From the NCBI RefSeq assembly GCF_040807025.1, contig NC_090944.1:125875238-125939237 (forward strand): a stretch of 64,000 nt of DNA. Reading direction: 5' to 3'. This document shows positions 51,401-59,768 of this stretch, piece after piece. Numbering within the stretch: the stretch's first letter is position 1; each line of letters begins with the position of its first letter. This stretch comes from Struthio camelus. Taxonomy: Eukaryota > Chordata > Aves > Struthioniformes > Struthionidae. The translations under genes were made by a program, and so were the position numbers. A model generated the notes under the pieces. It saw only the letters and a list, made by a program, of their open reading frames with translations, was not told the DNA's origin and searched no databases.

Positions 51401-54400
51401 AACCATCCTTACCACTGTTAGGCAATTTTTACCTTTTTACTTATTTCCTGTGTGATCCTATTTCTTGTGTGATCTGTATGATATATAAACATTAGACTTG
51501 TCACAGTGTCACACTAGAAGTTCCTGGCGAACTGCGTATTCTCAAACCTGTTTAAGGCTTTGCTTTCCAGGATACAATAATTTGCTCCATCAGTAGAGCC
51601 TGAATGTCTCACTTCTTGATGTATATAAACACTTTTTACTCGCATCAGCCTCAGCTCACCAACAATCCCAACCTCTCTCACTGACTGAGATTTCCCCATC
51701 CTGATTTACAGTTCTGTCAATTTCTGTATTCTCTGAAAAAATTTTCAGTGATGATAGAAGTTAAGAATCTGATCTTTCACGTTTAATCTTGTCTTATCAT
51801 GGCCTCCTGTGCATCTCTATAATCATTCTTAATATAAAAACCTCATATTGCTATCTACATGGCATTGTCTTTAGCCTTCTTTCCCTTTCTTCTCTCTCAG
51901 ACAATGCACTTTTTTTTTCCCCTTCTTTTTTTAAGGGAGGACTCTATGTTTTATCGTGTTTGGCACTAACCACGTTGTTTACGTTTAAATAAAACCTTTA
52001 TGTCTATCTGCTAAATAACAATCATTTATTTGTTGTCACAAATCTGTTCTATATATTACAGCCAACTGCTCCAGGTCTAATAATGTACATTGATGGGTTC
52101 AAGTAGTATAGTCTCAAGCTTGAATGCTGCCATCAAATCAGATATCCATCTGCTTTGCACCAAATCCACAATAACACCCACAAATGACCCAAGCACAAAC
52201 CTAATTCAAGCATTTCAAATGTTTGGTTTGACCAAGCACCAACACCGGCAGATCTTAGCTGAACGACCTCTTTCAGAAGGCCTCTCGGTGTTTTCAATGA
52301 AAAGGCAGGCCAGTCGCTCACACCTGGCAGCATGTGAATCTCCAGCGCAAGGCATTCTGTTTCTAGGCCTACGAGGGCTTGAAATGACGCAGCAGAGCTC
52401 ATCAGCCCTGCAGACGAGCAGTCAGCTGACACAGCTGCCAGACAGGCAGCATCACCGCGACAGCGGCAGCTGGCCAACTACATGGAACAACAAGAAAAGA
52501 GGAGGCATCTGTGGGTATTTTTGCCTAACAGCATACAAGTCAGGGAACTTGTATGTATACATCCTAAGATAGAGTTCCGCTTCCAAATGCCTGTGCTTGG
52601 CTCCTGTTAACACCAACTGATGACCCATCCGTGCACAAGGGAATTCCATGTGTCCGTCCCCTTTTCCTAAATGTTTCAATTATGACAACGGAGTTTCTCA
52701 GCGCTGCTGCAGCATGCTTACCACCGAGACCTCTTGTAGACAAGATTATGTATTTCTGTTTGCTTAATTTTAAGGCAGAAAGCCACATACCTTGAATCTT
52801 AGTTTTGAACTGTGGGTACTTATTGAGAACTTCGACTTGTTTCTTCCAGTTGAACTGATTTTTCCAGTAGGAGATAACCTTCCTGAGATAAACTGAGTTA
52901 GTCCCATAATGAAAGCAACTGTTCTCCAGTGGCTCAGTGAATCGAGCCTGGTCAAGTCTCCTAAATAAGTCCTAAAGAGGAAAACAAAGAAGGAAAGAGA
53001 CATTACAAGCACTTGTATCTGCCAGCTTGTGCTTTATTTACTGTGCATGCTTTCTAGTTATTCCCAAGTGAAATAAGAACTGCAATGGAAAAAAAAAAAA
53101 AAAACCACTCTGCAAAGATGCTTGTACATTTTGTTGATGCACCATCATCCATTCCAATTCTTGTTTTCCTCTAGATGCTCTCCTTCCATTTCCAGCTGTC
53201 GTCAACACTCCCGCTGTCTTTGTTCACCAGCACTGATCTGTTTGCAAGGCTGATAACCGCAGAGATAATACCCCTTCTAACAGCACCTAAAACCAACATG
53301 CAGCTATGAAGAAGCTTGTTTATGATACTTGTCTCCATACTGCATTGTTACTCTTCTATTGCCAGCTAAATAGAGGATATGGCACCTTGCAGAGCGATTA
53401 CCAAAAGTGCCAAAGTGGCTTCAAAGCATAAGTGACTTTACCTTTCCACGGTACTTTGTTCCCCAGGCTACCTGAGAGCCCAGTCTCACCATCAGTGCAT
53501 GAAGCTGGTTCAGACCCTTTGCTCTGCTTCCCAAACAAACAGGCTGGGTGTCTTCACTGGGAAACGCACCGATATATAGCCACAGAGTTGGTGAAACTAG
53601 ACTGGGAACGAAAGTTTCCAATTCTAGAATAGCTATTAAAGTGACTGTGCTACTGCACTTCAACAGTTTATGGGTGATGCTGAAGATATTGCAAATTCAT
53701 TCCAAAATCACTCAGCAGGGAAGGACAGCCAAGAGCCCCTTCCTACTGCAAACAGAATCATAGATTAGCTGGGGGTGGAAGGGACTTCTGGAGATCCAGC
53801 GCCCCCCGCTCAAACCTCTGTGGGTTTTAAACCTGAGCAGCATTTTCTAATATAGCCATAAGGACAGCTCACACTCTGACTTAGACAAGTTAGGTGTATG
53901 CATTGGCTCACGCCTCACACTTAACAGGCTGTCTCAATCTAGGTAAGATGTTAGTACATGAGCTAACTTTTTTCGGCACTTAACACAAGAAAGGCATGTT
54001 ATCTTTAACACTTGCTAAAGTGGTTAAACTGATGTGCACGGAAAGCACAGGTTTTAAATAAAGCTTTAAACATGTTGTTACATACATGCTGTTTCGTCCA
54101 TGCTCAGCACCTTAAAAAAAAATTTGTATGATGTATGCTAGCATAACTATAATCCCTAGTTTATGTAAGAATTCATTTAGAACCAGTTTATCACTGATGG
54201 ATGAGTCAATAGTGTTACAGTATAGAACTGTGCATTTCAAAAAAATCTGTAGGTTAGTATCTAGCTTTGTGTCTGCAGTGTAAGAATAAAACATATTTAT
54301 TACAGATCAATGTCCATTTATATCACTAAGGAGGACAAATGAAGCATTAAAACAAACAAACAAACAAACAAACCCAAAAACCCAGGCCTTACAGAGAAAG

Positions 54401-55257
54401 TAATCTATTATAAATGAATAACACGGGCAATCCCATGAGTACTGTTTAAACCATTACTCCATACAGATCTAGGAAACTGTGCAATCCTTGAATTAAACAT
54501 GCACAATCAACAGCTTTGCTATCGAACAAATTCTGCAACCTACATATTTTTAATGTACTTACTACCATGGTATTAGCGTTGATCAAAGTATACAAACAAT
54601 TAGAAAAGAATTACCATTCAAGCATTTAAGAGCTGCAACTCTCTTTAGCTGTAAACACAAGGCACTCAGGAAAACAAAATATTTGTAATTGCTTTTGAAA
54701 GAAAAAAAAAAAAGACATTATTCTTATTCTGGTCTATACAATCAGTTTGAGCAAGTAGCACGAACAGGAGCACAGAACTGGAAAATGTGGAATATGGTTT
54801 TCCTGTTTATTAAGCTTTACAGAGTAGGTTTATTTACTAGCAGCCTTGTGACAGACAACTGAGAACAAAGATAGATAGCAGGATGTGAAATCTACCTATC
54901 CATACCTATCTTCTGAATTAATGGAAAACCCCTTCCAAACCAGTCCTGCACACTGATCATCCCTCTTATTTACAAATGTCACTATTGGTTCAGTTTAAAA
55001 ACTACTTCCAAACAAGTTCTGCCTTTGTTTGGCCATTTTACACTTCTCTCTTCCCAGTACAGAAATTTGCTTACGCTCAGCTCTTCCTCTGTAGTTTCCA
55101 CCTTAAATGGACGAATAGTTGTATCTTCTTCAGCGTCAGGCTTTTGTCCTTTGCCCCACCATCCCTCTTTAAAGGGTAACCTCTCTTCTTTCTTCCTAGA
55201 AAGGAAGTAGTAGATGATTGTCCCCAAAATCAATGTCACCACTATGTCAAGCAACAT
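42838..55257 (-). CDS. EPHX1: EPHX1, microsomal epoxide hydrolase (whole coding span, 8 exons)
   Basis: EPHX1 hydrolyses reactive epoxides to trans-diols in the ER membrane, working with cytochrome P450s in xenobiotic and steroid detoxification. Eight exons on the - strand join in one frame to 465 codons (human 455). Visible parts: an N-terminal membrane anchor at about 2-20 followed by basic SRKKEER; the family EHN domain with the EGWWG and IRPFKVET motifs at about 32-56; then an alpha/beta-hydrolase fold. The oxyanion-hole motif HGWPG is at 148-152, the nucleophile D226 in GGDWG, the lid tyrosines Y301 and Y376, the charge-relay acid E406 and the histidine H433 in RGGHFAA. These match human D226, Y299, Y374, E404 and H431, so the enzyme should be active. 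The C-terminus is about ten residues longer than human, ending in a basic [10 protein letters not shown]-type tail. The eight-coding-exon structure and convergent placement next to TMEM63A also fit EPHX1 rather than EPHX2-4. The 5'UTR exon and promoter are not identified in the window. Confidence 0.96.
43179..43262. repeat. 42-bp tandem duplication
   Basis: Two adjacent 42-bp copies begin ATTAAAAG at 43179 and 43221, sharing GACTTCTGGATCCAAAATTT with only a few differences. They lie in EPHX1 intron 7, about 115 bp upstream (in the gene's sense) of exon 8. Confidence 0.88.
44640..44765 (-). CDS. EPHX1: EPHX1 coding exon 7
   Basis: Encodes residues 349-390 plus two bases of codon 391: [15 protein letters not shown] and the RFYKENL motif with lid tyrosine Y376. 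The acceptor is GCCTTTTCAG and the donor is GAAAA|GTAAGT. Confidence 0.96.
45789..45897 (-). CDS. EPHX1: EPHX1 coding exon 6
   Basis: Encodes residues 313-348 plus two bases of codon 349: [20 protein letters not shown] and NLEDGGLE, part of the lid region. The acceptor is CTTTTTCAG and the donor is GAAAG|GTAAGC. Confidence 0.96.
46111..46190. repeat. Short inverted repeat around a T-run
   Basis: CATTAGCTCAC at 46111-46121 pairs perfectly with GTGAGCTAATG at 46180-46190, about 58 bp apart. The loop contains TGTAACACTGTTACA and a T17 tract. It lies in EPHX1 intron 5. No transposon family was recognised. Confidence 0.55.
48408..48442. repeat. T35 homopolymer
   Basis: Thirty-five consecutive T (A35 in EPHX1 sense) beginning at the third base of the intron that follows EPHX1 exon 5, so the splice donor reads GT followed by the whole A-run. 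Confidence 0.92.
48445..48659 (-). CDS. EPHX1: EPHX1 coding exon 5
   Basis: Encodes residues 241-312 plus one base of codon 313: RGLHLNLA, a variable lid stretch, and [14 protein letters not shown] with lid tyrosine Y301. Two residues longer than human up to this tyrosine. The acceptor is TTTTAG; the donor is GCTG|GTAAAA, leading straight into the A35 run. Confidence 0.94.
49160..49289 (-). CDS. EPHX1: EPHX1 coding exon 4 (nucleophile)
   Basis: Encodes residues 198-240 plus two bases of codon 241. It carries [10 protein letters not shown] with the nucleophile D226, at the same number as human. The acceptor is TTTAACAG and the donor is CCCAA|GTGAGT. Confidence 0.95.
50364..50591 (-). CDS. EPHX1: EPHX1 coding exon 3 (oxyanion hole)
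   Basis: Encodes residues 122-197 plus one base of codon 198: DIHFVHVK, the [20 protein letters not shown] block and [12 protein letters not shown]. It is almost identical to mammalian EPHX1 in these motifs. The acceptor is TTTTTACAG and the donor is AAAAG|GTATGA. Confidence 0.97.
50895..51760 (-). mobile_element. Ancient CR1-type LINE fragment, antisense
   Basis: On the + strand the order AGAGATGGAGAATCCATCAC, GAAGTTAATCACTTTCC, CATTTGAACATGTTTGGCTT, GTAATCAAGTCACACATCTT, TTTGATAAGCTAATCACATT and later GTCACACTAGAAG follows the reverse complement of old reptile-type CR1 ORF2/3' sequence. It is heavily diverged with no open frame, and fills much of EPHX1 intron 2. Based on remembered family sequence; edges are uncertain. 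Confidence 0.5.
52791..52971 (-). CDS. EPHX1: EPHX1 coding exon 2
   Basis: Encodes residues 62-121 plus one base of codon 122: [19 protein letters not shown] and [20 protein letters not shown] of the EHN domain. The acceptor is CCTCTTTAG and the donor is TTCAAG|GTATGT. Confidence 0.96.
53752..53825 (-). mobile_element. CR1 LINE 3'-end fragment, antisense
   Basis: AGAATCATAGATTAGCTGGG followed by GTGGAAGGGACTTCTGGAGA and TCCAGCGCCCCC is the reverse complement of the CR1 3' terminus. It is a short, 5'-truncated copy in EPHX1 intron 1 of the coding region. Confidence 0.75.
54350..54374. repeat. (AAAC)n microsatellite
   Basis: About six tandem units of AAAC in the intron between EPHX1 coding exons 1 and 2. 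Confidence 0.85.
55075..55257 (-). CDS. EPHX1: EPHX1 coding exon 1 (start codon)
   Basis: Encodes residues 1-61: the hydrophobic ER anchor ([16 protein letters not shown]), basic SRKKEER, EGWWGKG and [12 protein letters not shown]. The exon begins at 55262 after CTCTTGCAG, leaving only five bases of leader, so a separate upstream 5'UTR exon must exist. The donor is CTGAGC|GTAAGC. Confidence 0.96.
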
Positions 55258-55262
55258 AATGC

Positions 55263-55459
55263 CTGCAAGAGAAAAACAAAACTCTGGTGAGCCTAATCAG
55301 ATAGTTCAGAGGCACGTGACATACTTCAAAAAATATGGAGGTTTACTCAATTTTTAAAATAGGATTTGATCTACATCTTTAAGTTTCACTGATCACTCTC
55401 AGGACATCAATGATTCAGTAAAAATTTAGAAATAGGACATTTTAACCTATGTAACTGCA
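55263..55459. other. EPHX1 intron sequence before the CR1
   Basis: About 200 bp of AT-rich sequence between the EPHX1 start exon and the CR1 insertion. Nothing recognisable beyond the splice acceptor and its pyrimidine tract at the left edge. Confidence 0.6.
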
Positions 55460-55799
55460 GGACAAACGCAGGAGGTCTGAACTTCTCCTGGGAAGTTCTA
55501 GCTAGGTGTGGCTGCTGCTAACAAGCTCTCTGGGTTGCCTTGCTCAGAGGGAGTTGGGGCTTTTGACTCAGGTGGCTCTTGATTGGGTGGGTCAAGCACC
55601 CTGTGAGTCTCTGCTAGGCAGGGGCCTAGATAAGAGCCAGGCCTAGAGTGCAGCTAACAGAGGCAGTGAACAGATGCAGCCGTTTGTGCAGCAGGATGCC
55701 ACAAGGCAAAGAAGGCACCTTCATTTCTCATAGTAGTGTGTGCTTCCCCAGGCATGGTCATGACATGCCACAGAGCACGTTCCCCAGTGGCTGCTGGAG

Positions 55800-56745
55800 T
55801 TGCTGCATCACCTGTGTCTGAAGGCCGGGGCTGATAGTCAGCTCTCCTGTGCAAGGTGTGCTGTGGTTGATCAGTTGTATTGCCAGGTAAAGGAGTTACA
55901 GGAGGAAGTCAGTAGGCTGCATAGCATCTCAGAAGATGAGCAGGAGATTGACAGGGTATTCCCAGAGACTGTGCAGCTCCGGGAGTCCCCACCCCCCCCC
56001 CACAGCAGTGGAGCTGCTGGAGGGCTCTGTACCATGTGAAACGGTACATCATAACACTGCTAAGGAATGCTGGAAACTGGTCACTTCTTGCAGAAGGAGA
56101 AAGGCTCTTGCTCCTCTTCAAGACTTGCCTTTGAAGAATGAGTTTAGCGCCCTCCAAGCTGAGGAGGAGCTGGGTGTGGCTCCAAGGGAGGCAACGGGCC
56201 TGGCAGACCCTGTGCCATGTGAGAACACCTGGCAGAAGCGGCGAGTGACTGCTGTGGGTGACTCCCTGCTGCAGGAGACAGAAGCACCTATCTGCCGACC
56301 TGACCTCTTGTCCAGAGAGGTTTGCTGCCTGCCAGGGGCTCGAATAAGAAATGTCATGGAAAGACTTCCAAGGCTTATCCCTGCATCAGACTACTACCCT
56401 CTGCTGATCTTCCATGTGGGTGCTAATGACACCAAGGGCAAACTGGAAACCATCAAACAGGACTTCAGAGCTCTGGGGATGGTGGTCAAGGGTCTGGGAG
56501 CCCAGGTCGTTTTCTCCTCAATCTTGCCTGTGAGAGGGAAGGACGGGAGGAGGAGTAGACGAGTTTTCCAAGTTAACAACTGCTTGTGCCGCTGGTGTTG
56601 GCAGCAGGGTTTTGGTTTCTATAACCATGGAACCTGGTTTGAATATCAACAGCTGATGGAGAGAGATGGGATCCACTTCACCAAGCGGGGCACGTGTGTC
56701 TTCGCTAACAGGTTGGCCAGCCTGGTAAGGAGGGCTTTAAACTAG
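55800..56745 (+). pseudogene. CR1 ORF1, frameshifted, with SGNH esterase domain
   Basis: Two overlapping frames give the parts of one protein. The first (55800 to about 55990) has a CARC motif and a heptad-like LYCQVKELQEEVSRLHSI coiled coil. The second (about 55990-56745) has an SGNH/GDSL-type hydrolase domain. Counting in its frame from the ATG at 55936, block I is VGDSLL with serine 110, block III GANDT has asparagine 164, and block V DGIHFT has D244 and H247. The frame changes at a C10 run (55992-56001). Esterase-bearing ORF1 is known from CR1-like elements. The catalytic residues survive, but the protein as a whole is broken, so I call it a pseudogene. Confidence 0.8.
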
Positions 56746-56772
56746 GAAAGACGGGGGAAAGGGAATGGTATA

Positions 56773-57567
56773 GTGACAACGGTACTTAGTAAAACACCGC
56801 TCAAGTCAGGATGCCTCCAGCGGGTGCATGCAACCAGGGGAGAGAGCATGGGACACGGCTATGGAGGATCCCCTTGCACCTCTCCTGACAAGCTTACATG
56901 CTCGATTGGCTCTCTGAAATGCCTGTACACCACTGCATGCAGCATGGGGAATAAGCAGGAAGAATTAGAGATCTATGGGCGGTTGCAGGGCCATGATCTC
57001 GTTACAGTTACAGAGACACAGTGGGATAGCTCACATGACTGGGATGCTGTCATGGACGGCTATGTGCTTTTTAGGAAAGACAGGCCAGGAAGGCGAGGTG
57101 GTGGAGTTGCTCTTTATGTGAGGGAGCAACTAGAATGTGTGGAGCTCTGCCTCGGGGTAGATGAAGAGCAAGTTGAGAGCTTATGGGTGAGGATTAAAGG
57201 GCAGGCTAACATGGGTGACAGGGTAGTGGGGGTTTGCTACAGGCCACCTGACCAGGAAGAGGAAGTCGATGAGGCCTTCTACAGACAGCTGGAAGTAGCC
57301 TCACGTTCACCGGCCCTGGTTCTCATGGGGGACTTCAACCACCCTGACATCTGTTGGGAAGACAGCACAGCTAGACACAAACAGTCGAAGAGGTTCCTGC
57401 AGAGCATTGAGGATAACTTCTTGACATAAGTGGTGGAGATGCCAACAAGGAGAGGTGCACTGCTAGACCTTGTACTAACAAACAAAGAAGGTCTGATTGG
57501 AGATGTGAAGGTTGGGGGCAGCCTTGGCTGCAGAGACCGTGAGATGGTAGAGTTCAGGATCCTATGA
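56773..57567 (+). pseudogene. CR1 ORF2 endonuclease domain, inactivated
   Basis: An APE-type endonuclease reads MGNKQEEL, the TETQW catalytic glutamate motif, [15 protein letters not shown] and [11 protein letters not shown]. An in-frame TAA at 57427 interrupts it. The frame then continues with TRRGALLDLVLTN to a TGA at 57565. The terminal SDH motif expected in this fold reads RDR at 57532-57540, so the catalytic histidine is gone as well. Confidence 0.82.
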
Positions 57568-58134
57568 GGAGGGAGCAGGGCAATAAGTAGGATCGCAACC
57601 CTGGACTTCAGGAGAACTAACTCTGGCCTCCTCAGGGACCTACTGGTAGCCCCTGGAATCTCATGGGGTAGGGCCCTAGAAGGAAAGGGGGGTACAGGAG
57701 AGCTGGTTAATATTCAAGCATCACTTCCTCTAGGCTCAAGATCAGTGCATCCCTCTGAGGAAGAAGTCAAGCAAAGAGGGCAGAAGACCTGCATGGATGA
57801 GCAAGGAACTCCTGGCAAAACTCAAACAGAAGAAGGAAGTATACAGAATGTGGAAAAGGGGACAGGCCACTTGGGAGGAACATAGGGACGTTGTCAGAGT
57901 GTGCAGGGATGCCACAAGGAAGGCTAAGGCCCAGTTGGAATTGAATCTGGCAAGGGATGTCAAGGACAAGAAGGGCTTCTGCAAATACATCCATAGCAAA
58001 AGGAAGACTAGGGAAAATGTGGGCCCGCTGCTGAATGGGGCGGGTGCCCTGGTAACAAAGGATACAGAGGAAGGCAGAGTTGCTGTATGCCTTCTTTGCT
58101 TCAGTCTTTACTGCTAAGGCCAGCCCTTCCTGCT
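57568..58134 (+). pseudogene. CR1 ORF2 linker region, multiply frameshifted
   Basis: ORF2 homology continues through three frames. After a TAG at 57731 there is an open piece from 57797 to about 58073 ([32 protein letters not shown]). A short piece reading [10 protein letters not shown] lies in a different frame up to a TAA near 58132, and then the reverse transcriptase frame begins. Several small indels and nonsense changes are packed in this stretch. Confidence 0.75.
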
Positions 58135-59688
58135 AAGCAATTCCAGACCCTGGAGACCAGGGAGAAAGTCTGGAGAAAGGAAGACTCTCCCTTGGGGGAG
58201 GAGGATCAGCTTAGAGATCATGTAGGCAAACTTGACATCCACAAGTCCATGGGCCCCGATGGGATGCACCCACGAGCGCTGAGGGAGCTGGCAGATGTTA
58301 TTGCTAGGCCACTCTCCATCATCTTGGAAAGGTCCTGGAGAACAGGAGAGGTGCCTGAGGACTGGGAGAAAGCCAGTGTCACCCCAGTCTTCCAAAAGGG
58401 CAAGAAGGAGGAGCCAGGGAACTCCAGACCTGTCAGCCTCACCTCCATCCCTGCAAAGGTGAGGGAACAGCTCATCCTGGAGGTCATCACCGAGCATGTG
58501 GAGGACAAGAAGGTGATCAGGAGTAGTCAGCATGGCTTCACCAAAGGGAAATCATGCTTCACCAACCTGAGAGCCTTCTCTGATGGAATGACTGGCTGGG
58601 TAGAGGAGGGCAGAGCAGTGGATGTTGTCTCCCTGGACTTCAGCAAGGCTTTTCACACTGCCTCCCATCACATCCTCCTAGGCAAGCTCAGGAAGTGTGG
58701 GCAGGATAAGTGGAGAGTGAGGTGGATTGAGAACTGGCTGGATGGCCGAGCTCAGAGGGTTGTGGTCAGTGGTGCAAAGTCTAGTTGGAGGCCTGTAGCT
58801 AGCGGTGTCCCCCAGGGGTCAGTCCTGGCTCCAGTCTTGTTCAACGTATTCATCAATGACCTGGAAGAAGGCACAGAGTGCACCCTCAGCAAGTTTGCTG
58901 ATGATACTGAACTGGGGGGAGCGGCTGACGCACCAGAAGGCTGTGCTGCCCTTCAGAGGGGCCTGGACAGGCTGGAGAGCTGGGCGGAGAGGAACCTCCT
59001 GAAGTTCCACAAAGGCAAGTGCAGGGTCCTGCACCTCGGGAGGAACAACCCCATGCAGCAGTACAGGCTGGGGGCTGACCTGCTGGAAAGCAGCTCTGCA
59101 GAGAAGGACCTGGGAGTCCTGGGGGACCACAAGCGAAGCATGAGCCAGCAGTGTGCCCTTGCGGCCAAGAAGGCCAATGGGATCCTGGGATGCATCAGGA
59201 AGAGTGTTGCCAGCAGGTCGAGGGAGGTGATCTCCTCAGCCCTGGGGAGGCCATATCCGGAGTACTGTGTCCAGTTCTGGGCTCCCCACTACATGAGAGA
59301 CATGGCGCTACTGGACAGAGTCCAGCGGAGGGCTACAAAGATGAGGAGGGGACTGGAGCATCTCTCCTCTGAAGAAAGGCTGAGAGAGCTGGGCCTGTTC
59401 AGTCTGGAGAAGAGAAGACTGAGGGGGCATCTGATCAACGTGTACAAGTATCTGAAGGGGGAGTGTCGAGAGGATGAGGCCAGTCTCTTCTCCGTGGTGC
59501 CCAGGGACAGGACAAGAGGCAACAGGCACAAACTGAAACGCAGGAAGTTCCATTTGAACATGAGGAAAAACGTCTTTCCTGTGAGGGTGACAGAGCACTG
59601 GAACAGGTTGCCCAGAGAGGTGGTGGAGTCTCCTTCCCTGGAGCTATTCAAAACCCGCCTGGACGTGATCCTAGGAAATATGCTCTAG
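58135..59688 (+). pseudogene. CR1 ORF2 reverse transcriptase domain, frame still open
   Basis: A single uninterrupted frame of over 500 codons; a nominal ATG lies at 58087, but homology in this frame starts near 58135. Counting from that ATG, motifs in order are [12 protein letters not shown] at about 52-63, [11 protein letters not shown] (146-156), block A SLDFSKAF with D184, block [12 protein letters not shown] (239-249) and block C FADD with D272 and D273. The C-terminal [10 protein letters not shown] and [18 protein letters not shown] blocks of CR1 follow. All three catalytic aspartates are present. Two changes from the usual CR1 pattern are visible: FHTASH for FDTVSH after block A, and a shortened segment at [11 protein letters not shown]. 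It is not expressed on its own as far as the sequence shows. Confidence 0.88.
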
Positions 59689-59753
59689 AGGACCCTGCTT
59701 GAGCAGCAGGGATTTGACTAGATGATCTCCAGAGGTCCCTTTCAACTTCAACC

Positions 59754-59768
59754 ATTCTGTGATTCTGT
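59754..59768 (+). repeat. CR1 3'-terminal ATTCTGTG repeat
   Basis: One full ATTCTGTG octamer and a second lacking the last base mark the end of the element. CR1 ends in this octamer rather than a poly(A) tail. Confidence 0.9.

Larger units (their letters stand above)
55460..59768 (+). mobile_element. Near-full-length CR1 LINE retrotransposon
   Basis: A non-LTR retrotransposon of the CR1 clade, about 4.3 kb, with a GC-rich 5' leader, ORF1 (coiled coil plus esterase), ORF2 (APE-type endonuclease plus reverse transcriptase) and the diagnostic 3' end (CCAGAGGTCCCTTTCAACTT-type block, then ATTCTGTGATTCTGT). Almost all avian CR1 copies are severely 5'-truncated, so this length is unusual. ORF1 is frameshifted and the endonuclease part has stops, so the copy cannot move by itself. 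It lies on the + strand, antisense to EPHX1, upstream of that gene's start exon. The 5' edge is estimated from the change in base composition and could be off by tens of bases. No target-site duplication was seen, as is normal for CR1. Confidence 0.9.

Noticed and set aside
57742-59651. Several - strand frames of 75-139 codons across the CR1
   Set aside because: They are antisense shadows of the CR1 ORF2 and have no independent motif.
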